Positions 36,152 through 44,237 of a stretch of DNA of 64,000 nt are shown here, piece by piece. Position 1 is the stretch's first letter; the number at the start of each line of letters is the position of its first letter. Both the position numbers and the translations under genes were made by a program. This DNA is from CAXMQZ01 sp963707075. Its GTDB lineage: Bacteria; Acidobacteriota; Thermoanaerobaculia; Multivoradales; JAHEKO01. Below the pieces are notes generated by a model, which saw nothing but the letters and a program-made list of their open reading frames with translations, made no database searches and was not told where the DNA came from. The stretch lies in the NCBI GenBank assembly GCA_963707075.1, contig CAVPOX010000033.1, positions 1 through 64,000 of the forward strand. The letters run 5' to 3'.

Positions 36152-36688
36152 CTATTCTCGCTTTCCCACGACCCTGGCCGGGGCGCCAGCGACGATCGAG
36201 TAGGCTTGAACCTCGCCGGTGACGACGCTTCCGGCTCCAATCACCACGCCGTCACCGATCGCGCATCCTGGCAGAATGACGGTGCCCGCACCAATCAAAA
36301 CGTCACTGCCGATCGTCACACCCTGGCGCGCATCGACTCCCTGTTCGAGGATCGATACATCCTTCTTCCTGAAGGCCTTGGTGCCGCCGACAATGGTGAC
36401 ATTGGGCGCGATACGGACCATATCTCCCAGAATGATGTCACCGTCTCCCGTGGAAATATGGTCGAAGCTGCTGACCGCACAGTCCTTGCCCATCGAGATC
36501 CGGCCCCGGTGGGTCTGGATGATGACGTAGGGTTTGACCACTGTGCCGGCACCAAAGGTGACGTTGCCGGAGACCTGTACCCGAGCATGGCGGCTCACCA
36601 GGCAGCGATAACGCAAATAAAAGTAGATCGAGGCGATGAACCTGGGTATCAGGTACCGCTGAAACACCCTCTTGACCGGCGAGATCAT
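36152..36688 (-). CDS. Hexapeptide-repeat O-acyltransferase
   Basis: A protein of 178 aa from the ATG at 36688, overlapping the upstream stop (ATGA). Left-handed beta-helix repeats are evident: VSGNVTFGAGTVV, IGSDVLIGAGTVILPG, IGDGVVIGAGSVVTG, ending IVAGAPARVVGKRE. This is the Wcm/Wbb-type (LbH) acyltransferase fold that uses acetyl-CoA on sugars. No N-terminal membrane helix is evident, so it is probably cytoplasmic. It is part of the main polysaccharide operon. Confidence 0.88.
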   Translation of the reverse strand: MISPVKRVFQRYLIPRFIASIYFYLRYRCLVSRHARVQVSGNVTFGAGTVVKPYVIIQTHRGRISMGKDCAVSSFDHISTGDGDIILGDMVRIAPNVTIVGGTKAFRKKDVSILEQGVDARQGVTIGSDVLIGAGTVILPGCAIGDGVVIGAGSVVTGEVQAYSIVAGAPARVVGKRE

Positions 36689-37233
36689 GATCGAGTCGAG
36701 TCTCTCTTCAGGCTGCGCCGCCAGAGGACGAGGGCCGAGACTGCGCCAAGCAGCACCGCCTCCGTCACCACGGTTGTCAGATGCCGCCAACTCCTCCAGC
36801 CTTCCGACCAGTGTAGCCCATAGAACAATCTGATCGGTGAGCCGAATCTCTCATGCGACCATGGCCATAAGGCCATCACGCCCCGTCCAACGGTCAGATA
36901 GTCCATCCCGAGGTGCAGCCAATAGCAGGCCAGAGTGAGCGCGAACCAGTGTCGCCAGCGGGTCGAAGTCGCCAGGCTGAAGAGCCATGCGACGGCTGCT
37001 GAGACCATCAGCCCAGCCAGCAGGCTGTGCTCCTGTTTGTTGTGGTAGGCGGCAAGGTCGCCGGTGAAGAGCCCGGCCACAGTCGGAAGATCGGGCAACA
37101 AAGACAAGACCGTAGTGACTGCAAAAAGCGCCGGCCAGGACAGTCCGAACAGGATCCTGGGATCCCTGTTGTTGCCCAGGTATCCCGACATCAGCAGGGC
37201 ACCAGCTATGGAATGGGCCAGAGGAGAGGGCAC
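36685..37233 (-). CDS. YdjM/DUF457-like membrane metal-dependent hydrolase
   Basis: A protein of 182 aa from a GTG. It opens MPSPLAHSIAGALLMSG, then LLPDLPTVAGL and HNKQEHSLLAG, placing His/Asp ligands near membrane segments as in the PF04307 family (LexA-binding inner-membrane hydrolases). Four or five hydrophobic segments span it. Biochemical function in the family is not established. Its occurrence between an amidotransferase and an acyltransferase, with a 4-bp gap and an ATGA overlap, suggests a role in the glycan pathway, but none can be assigned. Confidence 0.75.
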   Translation of the reverse strand: MPSPLAHSIAGALLMSGYLGNNRDPRILFGLSWPALFAVTTVLSLLPDLPTVAGLFTGDLAAYHNKQEHSLLAGLMVSAAVAWLFSLATSTRWRHWFALTLACYWLHLGMDYLTVGRGVMALWPWSHERFGSPIRLFYGLHWSEGWRSWRHLTTVVTEAVLLGAVSALVLWRRSLKRDSTRS

Positions 37234-37237
37234 GATC

Positions 37238-39175
37238 TCAGGTCCCGGGGGCTCTCAGGCGCCGCCGGAGGTCCTCGCTGACTCGATCTTCTGATTCGCC
37301 TTCCAGAAAAAGGCGGCTCCAGACCTCCAGGTTCAGCAGCATCCACAACCTGACATGGTGATCCGACATACCCCGACGGTGCTCGTCGATCAGTCGCGCC
37401 ACCGGTTCATGCTGCACGACCCCGTGTTTCACGATCCACGACTCCTTGAAGACTTCTTCCAGGAAGCCCGACAAAGCCCCTTGAAACCAGAAAGCTATCG
37501 GAAACATGAAGCCCTGTTTGGGGCGTTGCAGGATCTCGTTGGGCAATCTCGACGCCATCGTCTTCTTGAGAGCGTATTTCAGGGTGCCACGACGGATCTT
37601 CAGTCGACTGGGGAGTCGCGCCCCGAGCTCCACGAGTTGATGATCCAGAAATGGGGAGCGCAGCTCGAGGCTGTGGGCCATGCTCATACGATCACTCATC
37701 TGCAACGAATGCTCGGGCAAGCGGGTCGTGTAGTCCGTGTACAGCATCCTGTCGATCGGGTCGAGCGCCGGCGCCTCATTGTACGCATCGATAAGAATCG
37801 TCGCCGCATCGAGGTCGCTGACCAGACGCCACAGCGTGTCTCCCAGAACGCGCGACTTCTGCTCGTGAGAGAAACGGGTGTGGATGGTGGCCTGCGCGTA
37901 TCGTCGCGCGGCGTCGGGCTGCGCCGCCATTGCGGAGACCCAGCGCAGCTTCTGCGTGAGGCTCTTGTAGGCGAACGACTCGGGCACCCGTTGAACGAGG
38001 GACTCAGCGACCTGTCGCAAGGCCAGAGGTACCCAGCGCGCAGACTCGAGAGCGCGGACCCCGAGATAGCGATCGAAGCCGGCAAAGAGCTCGTCGCCTC
38101 CGTCACCGCCCAGGACGACCTTGACGTGCTGCGAGGCCAACCTGGAGGCCTGATACATGCAAGCAGCAATGGGGTCAGAGGGCTCGTCGAGGTGATGAAT
38201 CATCCTCGGTAGATCGGCAATGAGATTGGCCTCGACTCGCGCTTCACGGTGCGAGGTCCCGCAGTACTCTGCGACCGTTCGGGCGTAAGGCAGCTCGTTG
38301 AAGCTCTGCTCCTCGACACCAATGGCAAAGGTCTCAAGGCCCGCCACTTCCATCTGGCTCATCATCGCCACGATCGCGCTCGAATCCATCCCGCCGCTCA
38401 GAAAGGCCCCGACCGGGACATCGCTCACCAGGTGAGACTCCACCGCATCACGCATTTCTGCATCGAGCGTCGCGAGAGCCTCCTGCTCATCGGCCTGGAT
38501 CTTCTCTCTGAAGTCGAGCTGCCAGTACCTGAAGACCTCACAGCAACCCTCGCGGTAGGTCATCGCATGACCGGGGGGCAACTTACGGATGCCCTTGAAC
38601 ATCGTATGTGGCGGCGGCACGAATCGCAGCGACAGGTAGTGCTGCAATGCCACAGGATCCATCTCGGCCATGATCTGATCGAGCTCGAGAAGTGCCTTGA
38701 TCTCCGAAGCGAAGGCGAGACCCCGATCGAGCTCGACATAGAAGAGCGGTTTCTGCCCGAGCCGATCACGGGCCAGGAACAGCTCACTGCGCCTGCTGTC
38801 CCAAAGCGCAAAGGCGAACATGCCTCGTAGCTTCTCGATGCACTCGCGTCCCCGCTCCTCATAGAGGTGGACCAACACCTCGGTATCGCTCTGCGTCGAG
38901 AAGCGGTGGCCCGCTGCCTGCAACTCGGCCCTGAGATCTCGATAGTTGTAGATCTCTCCGTTGAACACCAACTGGACGGACCCGTCCTCGTTGCCAATCG
39001 GTTGGTGTCCGGCGACGGTATCGATCACGCTCAAACGCCGATTCGCCAGGCCAACTTGCCCGTCGAAGAAGAACCCTTCGTCATCAGGCCCCCGGTGTGC
39101 GAGCGCCCGACACATCCGCTCGAGGTCCGCCGAGACGAGCTGACCACCGGCGACAAAGCCACAGATCCCGCACAT
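37238..39175 (-). CDS. Asparagine-synthase-like glutamine amidotransferase 1
   Basis: A protein of 645 aa. The N-terminal GATase class II domain begins MCGICGFV, with the nucleophilic Cys2 intact (residues 1-180, HRGPDDEGF, FNGEIYNYRDLRAELQ). The C-terminal PP-loop domain has VGAFLSGGMDSSAIVAMMSQ (SGGxDS). Such proteins in polysaccharide loci amidate uronic acids or other carboxylates rather than making free Asn. The gene lies 1 bp from the SGNH gene. A second member sits in the divergent operon (44237); they are clearly different proteins, not a recent duplicate. Confidence 0.9.
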   Translation of the reverse strand: MCGICGFVAGGQLVSADLERMCRALAHRGPDDEGFFFDGQVGLANRRLSVIDTVAGHQPIGNEDGSVQLVFNGEIYNYRDLRAELQAAGHRFSTQSDTEVLVHLYEERGRECIEKLRGMFAFALWDSRRSELFLARDRLGQKPLFYVELDRGLAFASEIKALLELDQIMAEMDPVALQHYLSLRFVPPPHTMFKGIRKLPPGHAMTYREGCCEVFRYWQLDFREKIQADEQEALATLDAEMRDAVESHLVSDVPVGAFLSGGMDSSAIVAMMSQMEVAGLETFAIGVEEQSFNELPYARTVAEYCGTSHREARVEANLIADLPRMIHHLDEPSDPIAACMYQASRLASQHVKVVLGGDGGDELFAGFDRYLGVRALESARWVPLALRQVAESLVQRVPESFAYKSLTQKLRWVSAMAAQPDAARRYAQATIHTRFSHEQKSRVLGDTLWRLVSDLDAATILIDAYNEAPALDPIDRMLYTDYTTRLPEHSLQMSDRMSMAHSLELRSPFLDHQLVELGARLPSRLKIRRGTLKYALKKTMASRLPNEILQRPKQGFMFPIAFWFQGALSGFLEEVFKESWIVKHGVVQHEPVARLIDEHRRGMSDHHVRLWMLLNLEVWSRLFLEGESEDRVSEDLRRRLRAPGT

Positions 39176-39176
39176 C

Positions 39177-40325
39177 TCAGTTCACCACCCTACCGGGGTC
39201 TTTCGCCGTGGCATCCGCACCAAGGCCGGGCTCGAAGGCCAGCCAGGCTTCCAGCTGGTCGAACACGATCTCGGCTAACGCTCGATGCCCCTGGGGTGTC
39301 CAGTGGCCGTCCTTGCGATAGTAGAGATCGAGCCTGTCGGATCGTCGACTCATCGCCGTGCCGACATCGATGCACGTCGCGCCGGATGCCTCGGCTGCTG
39401 CCTCCACGACCTCCAACGATCGCAGGCTGTTGGCGGTTCCATCGAGCACATGGGCCTGTCCCGTCGTATACAGGAACAGGGTGTCGGCGCCCAGCTCGCG
39501 ACCCAACTCGGCAACCTCCACCAGCAACTCGCGCCCCAGTGCCGCGTCCTCCTCGGTGAAGTCCTCACCCCAGAGGCTCTCCTGGGATCCCGACCAGCCG
39601 AGGCGAATGGCCAGGTAGCCGGCTGAATCGCTCAAGAGCCGCAGCAGATGGCTGTGGAGCTTCAGGTACCGGTGCCACCGCCAGATCACATCGAGGAGCT
39701 CCTCCGGCGAAGTGTCTACGTTTTTCGCCGTCAGCATTCCATTCTCGATCTTCGCCCAGGTGACGGCTGGGTATCGATTCTCCTTGAGATCGTTGACGGA
39801 CAGAAACTGAAGCACGATCAGGTCCGGGTCGATCTCGGCACCCCTGGCTCGCAGGTAGGCCACCTGATCAGCGGTACCGTAGCCTGGAATTCCACCATTG
39901 ATGACTTCAATCGATAGGCCGGGATGCCTGGCAGCGAGCAGCGTTTCCAATTGCGCAGCGAAGGTCTCGTCGTCTCCGACGCCAAAACCGAACGCCTGCG
40001 AGTCTCCCAGGACGAGGATACGGAAGGTGTCGGCGGCCTTGGCCCCTCCTTCCCACGATCGCAGGCCACCCGCACCAACTGTCACCGGCACCGTGAACTC
40101 GGATCGTTGAATGGTGCCTGAAAAGGTCGGAGTCAGGGTGTAGCCGAGGACGGGGTCTTCCACATACATGCCGGGTGGATGGATCTCAAAGATCTGCGGC
40201 CGCAGGAACCGCAGCAGCAGCTCCGCTCCGACTGAGGCCACCAGCAACCCGACCGCGAGCAGCGCCGCCGCCTCGCCGAGACGACGCCAGGCCGAATGAG
40301 TCCGCGAAACAGTCGATTTCGACAC
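39177..40325 (-). CDS. SGNH-type hydrolase with N-terminal membrane anchor
   Basis: A protein of 382 aa from a GTG. One TM helix (residues about 17-40) is followed by a periplasmic SGNH domain: block I LVLGDSQAFGFG, Gly block NGGIPGYGTADQ, Asn block SVNDLK, and the catalytic pair in RKDGHWTPQGH. Typical SGNH enzymes of capsule and exopolysaccharide loci remove or add acetyl groups on the polymer. It neighbours an amidotransferase and a methyltransferase in the operon. Confidence 0.83.
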   Translation of the reverse strand: MSKSTVSRTHSAWRRLGEAAALLAVGLLVASVGAELLLRFLRPQIFEIHPPGMYVEDPVLGYTLTPTFSGTIQRSEFTVPVTVGAGGLRSWEGGAKAADTFRILVLGDSQAFGFGVGDDETFAAQLETLLAARHPGLSIEVINGGIPGYGTADQVAYLRARGAEIDPDLIVLQFLSVNDLKENRYPAVTWAKIENGMLTAKNVDTSPEELLDVIWRWHRYLKLHSHLLRLLSDSAGYLAIRLGWSGSQESLWGEDFTEEDAALGRELLVEVAELGRELGADTLFLYTTGQAHVLDGTANSLRSLEVVEAAAEASGATCIDVGTAMSRRSDRLDLYYRKDGHWTPQGHRALAEIVFDQLEAWLAFEPGLGADATAKDPGRVVN

Positions 40326-40337
40326 CGGCGAAACCGC

Positions 40338-41141
40338 TCAGGGCCGGATCGCCGTCACTGAGTACTTGTAGGCCAGGCGCTCAGCGATCGGCCTTGGCAC
40401 CAGGTTGTAGAGAGGACGGAAGACCCCCTTGTAGAGCACCGCCTTGACCCCGGATCGACGGACGGGAAGGGCGCGATAGTGCTCGCGGGCGCAATCGACA
40501 ATGTCGAACTTCGTGAACATCGCTTCGATCTCGGCCTCGGTGTAGAACTCGTTGACCGGCGGATCTTCCTCGGCGTATTCGATGTTGGCGCCCCCGTAGT
40601 CCCGCAGGAGCAGCATCCAGGAGGGCTTTCTATAGAAGTGGGAGATGATCGCCCGTCCCCCTGGTTTCAACACCCGGTAGACCTCGTCGATGGCGCGTTG
40701 GGTATTGCCCGTGGCATGCAGGACACCGTTCGACCAAACGGCATCGAAGGTTTCATCAGGAAAGGAGAGCTCCAGGCCATTCTCCACCCTGACATCTTCG
40801 GCCGCGACGCCAGCAATCTCGAAGTGTCGACGCGCCATCTTCACGGCTGTCGGCGTGAGATCGGTCGCCGTGACCCTGACCCCTCGCTTGAGGAATTCCA
40901 GGCTGTCGTACCCCATCCCGCAGCCGATCTCGAGCAGGTGCTTGCCGCGCAGGATCTCGGCTTCCCGGTCGATTCGATCCATGATCCAGGGGAACTTGTA
41001 GGGGTTCATCCAGGGTCGGATGTGCTCGAAGAACTCCGGGCTTCCCATCTCCAGATCCGGATCGACCCGGTACTGAAGGCCGAGCGGATGGGAATCCCAA
41101 TAGGCCCTGATGTCGTTGACGATGGACTCGTTCTCTGCCAT
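40338..41141 (-). CDS. SAM-dependent methyltransferase (Methyltransf_11 type)
   Basis: A protein of 267 aa from the ATG at 41141 (an in-frame GTG lies three codons upstream). SAM-binding motif HLLEIGCGMGYDSLEFLKRG, then TATDLTPTAVKMARR, SFPDETFDAVWSNGVLHA and VYRVLKPGGRAIIS. The conserved N-terminal DIRAYWDSHPLG segment marks a subgroup frequent in polysaccharide clusters. It is the first gene of the twelve-gene minus-strand operon, so its promoter must lie in 41142-41234. Confidence 0.9.
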   Translation of the reverse strand: MAENESIVNDIRAYWDSHPLGLQYRVDPDLEMGSPEFFEHIRPWMNPYKFPWIMDRIDREAEILRGKHLLEIGCGMGYDSLEFLKRGVRVTATDLTPTAVKMARRHFEIAGVAAEDVRVENGLELSFPDETFDAVWSNGVLHATGNTQRAIDEVYRVLKPGGRAIISHFYRKPSWMLLLRDYGGANIEYAEEDPPVNEFYTEAEIEAMFTKFDIVDCAREHYRALPVRRSGVKAVLYKGVFRPLYNLVPRPIAERLAYKYSVTAIRP

Positions 41142-41234
41142 GGATATCACCCAACTCGGTCCAGGAACCTCCTGGCCCTGAAGATCAACAGTTGCAAGTC
41201 CAAGATATCATTCAGCTTGCTCCCGGGAAGGCCT
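41142..41234. promoter_or_regulatory. Divergent intergenic region between the two glycan operons
   Basis: Ninety-three bases separate the start of the minus-strand operon (41141) from the start of the plus-strand operon (41235). They must hold at least one promoter for each direction. A GGGAAGG sequence just before 41235 acts as ribosome site for the plus operon. No -10/-35 pair is convincing enough to mark. Confidence 0.35.
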
Positions 41235-42059
41235 ATGAATAGATCCGAATCCGTCTCCGCGTCGCAGCCATGGCAGTTGCGCCTCTTCTCCAAGTCGCTC
41301 AAGAAGCAGCAGAAGCTGCGACTTCTGCTACGCCAGCTCGGACCGCTCGACGCCCAGGACTGTGTCCTGATCACCAACGGCGACAACAACGGGGCCCTGA
41401 ACTACCACTTCCGAGCTCATGGCGGTCGCTGGGTGTGGATCGAGCTCGAAGACGACCAGATACCCGATATGGAGGCACTCCTGGGAGAACCGGTGCTGCA
41501 CGGCGCCCCCGACCTCCTGCCAGTGGCCGATCAGACCTTCGACGCGGTGGTCAGCATCGATGTGCACGAGCACCTCGACGACTGCCTTCCCTTCTCGGGA
41601 GAGCTGGCGCGCATCGTCAGGCCGGGTGGCCGAGTCCTGGTCACGACACCCAACGGCAATCCGAGGAAGCCTGTCGTCAGACTCAAGGAGCTGCTCGGCA
41701 TGTCGATCGAGACCTACGGGCACAAGGTGCTCGGCTACGAGATCGACCAGCACCGCGAGATGCTTCGCCAGGCCGGTTTGCAACCGATCGGAGACGGCAG
41801 CTACTCCAAGTTCTTCACCGAAATCCTCGAGCTTGGCCTGAACCTGGCCTACGTGAAGACTGTCGGCAGGAAGACTCACTCCACCGAGGGCGAAGTGGGA
41901 ATCTCCCCCACCTCGACCAAGGACTTCAGCAAGGTCCAGAAGCAGTACCGTCTGTTGGCTCTGATCTATCCCTTTCTCTGGGCGGTTTCGAAGCTCGATG
42001 TTCTCCTCTTCTTCACTACCGGGTACGCCGTCTCCGTCCTGGCGAAAGAGCCCCGATGA
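41235..42059 (+). CDS. SAM-dependent methyltransferase (class I)
   Basis: A protein of 274 aa. The ATG at 41235 is preceded by GGGAAGG. A class I methyltransferase domain (residues about 40-200) shows VLITNGDNNGALNYHF, FDAVVSIDVHEHLDDCLPFS and IVRPGGRVLVTTPNG. The SAM loop lacks the usual GxGxG, which is seen in related methyltransferases of polysaccharide clusters. One hydrophobic segment lies at the C-terminus (FLWAVSKLDVLLFFTTGYAV), possibly a membrane contact. It is the first gene of the plus-strand operon and overlaps the epimerase start (ATGA). Confidence 0.82.
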   Translation: MNRSESVSASQPWQLRLFSKSLKKQQKLRLLLRQLGPLDAQDCVLITNGDNNGALNYHFRAHGGRWVWIELEDDQIPDMEALLGEPVLHGAPDLLPVADQTFDAVVSIDVHEHLDDCLPFSGELARIVRPGGRVLVTTPNGNPRKPVVRLKELLGMSIETYGHKVLGYEIDQHREMLRQAGLQPIGDGSYSKFFTEILELGLNLAYVKTVGRKTHSTEGEVGISPTSTKDFSKVQKQYRLLALIYPFLWAVSKLDVLLFFTTGYAVSVLAKEPR

Positions 42060-43057
42060 CCGACCAGGATCCGACCGCGATCGGGCGCGCACTGATCACG
42101 GGTGCAGGCGGGTTCATCGGTAGCCATCTCACCCGCTCGCTTGTCGACTCCGGAGTCGAAGTCACGGTGCTGGACGTCGACCTCACCGCACTGCAGCCCC
42201 TGAGCTCAGGGCCACGGTGCCGTTTTCTGCAGGGGAGTATCGAGAATTCGGACATCCGCCGGGATGCTCTGGCGGGAGTCGACACGGTCTTCCATCTCGC
42301 TGCGGCACATCTGGGCGTGCTGCAGGAAGCCGAGGAGTTTCGCCGGGTCAACGTCGAAGCCACGCGGTCGCTGGCCGAGCAATCGAGCCAGGCAGGCGTC
42401 CGCTGCTTTGTCCACTGCAGCTCGGTCGGTGTCTACGGCCGGATCGAAGCCCCTCCCGCCAACGAAGAGACTCCATGTCACCCGGAGCTGGCATACGAGC
42501 AGACCAAGCTGGAGGGAGAGAAAGCGATCCTGCAGGTCGTGGAGGATCATGGCCTTCCCGCACTGATCCTGAGGCCCGTCTGGGTGTACGGCCCGGATTG
42601 CCAGCGCACTCGAAAGCTCTTCAAGACCATTGCAGCAAAACGTTTCCTGGTGGCCGGGAAAGGAGATGGCCAGCGTCACTGCATCTTCATCGATGACATG
42701 GTGACAGCCATGATCCAGGCTGCCATGCATCCCGAGCTCAGAGGCGAGGTGTTCGTGATCGGCGACGATCGCCCCGTCACGATCCGCTTTCTGGTCGATG
42801 AGATCGCCAGACTGGTGCACGCACCGCCTCCGAGATCGATACCCTTCGGCCTGATGAGCGCTATCGCAGCAACGAGTGAGGCCGTATTTCGGGCCATGCA
42901 CCGCGAACCCCCGGTGTCGCGACGTTCGTTGAGGTTCTTCACCGGAAACACCGCCTTCGACACCGAAAAGGCCAAGCGACTCCTGGGACTGGCCCCGAGC
43001 TACGACCTCAGACGAGGTCTGGCCGAGACGTATCGACGTCTACAGGAAGGGTCCTGA
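42056..43057 (+). CDS. NAD-dependent sugar epimerase/dehydratase (extended SDR)
   Basis: A protein of 333 aa. NAD-binding LITGAGGFIGSHLTRSL, catalytic Ser/Tyr/Lys in HCSSVGVYG and YEQTKLEGEK, substrate-side RPVWVYGP, plus FIDDMVTAMIQAA. This is the extended SDR family that includes UDP-glucose 4-epimerase and dTDP-sugar epimerases/reductases; the exact reaction cannot be fixed from the motifs. It is coupled to the methyltransferase by ATGA and lies 4 bp before the GT4 gene. It would supply an activated sugar in the cytoplasm. Confidence 0.9.
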   Translation: MTDQDPTAIGRALITGAGGFIGSHLTRSLVDSGVEVTVLDVDLTALQPLSSGPRCRFLQGSIENSDIRRDALAGVDTVFHLAAAHLGVLQEAEEFRRVNVEATRSLAEQSSQAGVRCFVHCSSVGVYGRIEAPPANEETPCHPELAYEQTKLEGEKAILQVVEDHGLPALILRPVWVYGPDCQRTRKLFKTIAAKRFLVAGKGDGQRHCIFIDDMVTAMIQAAMHPELRGEVFVIGDDRPVTIRFLVDEIARLVHAPPPRSIPFGLMSAIAATSEAVFRAMHREPPVSRRSLRFFTGNTAFDTEKAKRLLGLAPSYDLRRGLAETYRRLQEGS

Positions 43058-43061
43058 ACCC

Positions 43062-44237
43062 GTGCGTATCCTGGTCATCGCACCCCAACCCTTTTTCACG
43101 CCGCGGGGCACTCCGCTGAGTGTCTACTATCGGACCCTGGTCACAGCCGAGATGGGACACCAGGTCGATCTGCTCACCTACGGACAGGGCCGAGACGTTC
43201 AACTGGACGGTGTTCGGGTGATTCGCATTCCCGGTTTCAAGTGGCTTGGCCCTGTACCGGTGGGGCCTTCTCTCCTCAAGCTATTCCTGGATGGGGTGCT
43301 GGTGTTCAAGATGTTGGGCCTGCTCATCCGCAACCGCTACGATGTCGTGCATGCGCACGAGGAGAGTGTCTTCTTCAGCCGCTGGCTGAAACCGCTCTTC
43401 GGCTTCAAACTGATCTATGACATGCACTCGAGTCTCCCCCAGCAACTGACCAACTTCCGTTTCACGGAATCCAGGGTGCTGATCAGCCTCTTCGAGTCTC
43501 TGGAGAACAGCAGCCTGCGAGAGGCCGATGCGGTGATCACGATCAGCCCCGCCCTGGCTGAATACGCGGCCTCCATCCTGGGGAATACGGGCAAGCACTT
43601 GCTGATCGAAAACACCTTGTTCGACGAGATCCGCCTCAGTAACGGACTCGATCTGGAAGCCGAGGTCGCGAAATGGACGCAACAGCTCCCCGATGCCCCT
43701 GTCCTGATCAGCTATGCGGGCACGCTGGAGCCCTACCAGGGCATCGATCTGCTGCTCATGGCTTTCTCCATTGTGAGCCGCAAGGTGCCTGCCGCACATC
43801 TGCTTGTCATGGGAGGCAACCCCGAGCAGGTGGCACGCTACCGTCAGCTCGCCGAGCAACTTGGGCTTCAGGACCGGTCACTGTTTACCGGAGCCCTGCC
43901 GATCGGTGTCGCTCGGGCTCTCTCGAGGCGCTCGGCCGCCCTGACATCCCCGAGGGTGAGCGGCACCAACACCCCGCTGAAGATCTATGAACAACTGGCC
44001 AGTGGCATTCCCCTGGTCGCCACTCGCATCCTCGCGCACACTCAGGTCCTCTCGGATGCCGTCTGCTACCTGGCCGAGCCCGATCCAGATGACTTCGCTC
44101 GCGCTCTGGTCCAGGCGGTGACCGACACCGAGTTGACCCGAGAGAAGTCGACGGCCGCGCATGAGCTTTACGATGAGAAGTACTCGCGTGCACAATACGT
44201 CGAGAAGATGCACGCCCTCCTGGCGGCAGTTCGATAA
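43062..44237 (+). CDS. Family 4 glycosyltransferase
   Basis: A protein of 391 aa from a GTG. The N-domain starts ILVIAPQPFFTPRGTPLSVY; further GT-B motifs are HAHEESVFFSRWL, MHSSLPQQL, ISYAGTLEPYQGIDLLL, LVMGGNPEQV and VSGTNTPLKIYEQLASGIP (catalytic E region). Retaining GT4 enzymes transfer sugars from nucleotide donors in the cytoplasm. The stop overlaps the next start by one base (TAATG). It is part of the plus operon between the epimerase and the second amidotransferase. Confidence 0.9.
   Translation: MRILVIAPQPFFTPRGTPLSVYYRTLVTAEMGHQVDLLTYGQGRDVQLDGVRVIRIPGFKWLGPVPVGPSLLKLFLDGVLVFKMLGLLIRNRYDVVHAHEESVFFSRWLKPLFGFKLIYDMHSSLPQQLTNFRFTESRVLISLFESLENSSLREADAVITISPALAEYAASILGNTGKHLLIENTLFDEIRLSNGLDLEAEVAKWTQQLPDAPVLISYAGTLEPYQGIDLLLMAFSIVSRKVPAAHLLVMGGNPEQVARYRQLAEQLGLQDRSLFTGALPIGVARALSRRSAALTSPRVSGTNTPLKIYEQLASGIPLVATRILAHTQVLSDAVCYLAEPDPDDFARALVQAVTDTELTREKSTAAHELYDEKYSRAQYVEKMHALLAAVR

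Noticed and set aside
35117..36823. Long open frame (568 codons) on the plus strand
   Set aside because: It lies fully opposite a good GT4 and an acyltransferase with clear motifs; its own translation has no domain or composition signal.
40479..41234. In-frame plus-strand extension upstream of the methyltransferase at 41235
   Set aside because: It is antisense to another well-supported methyltransferase, and a ribosome site precedes 41235.
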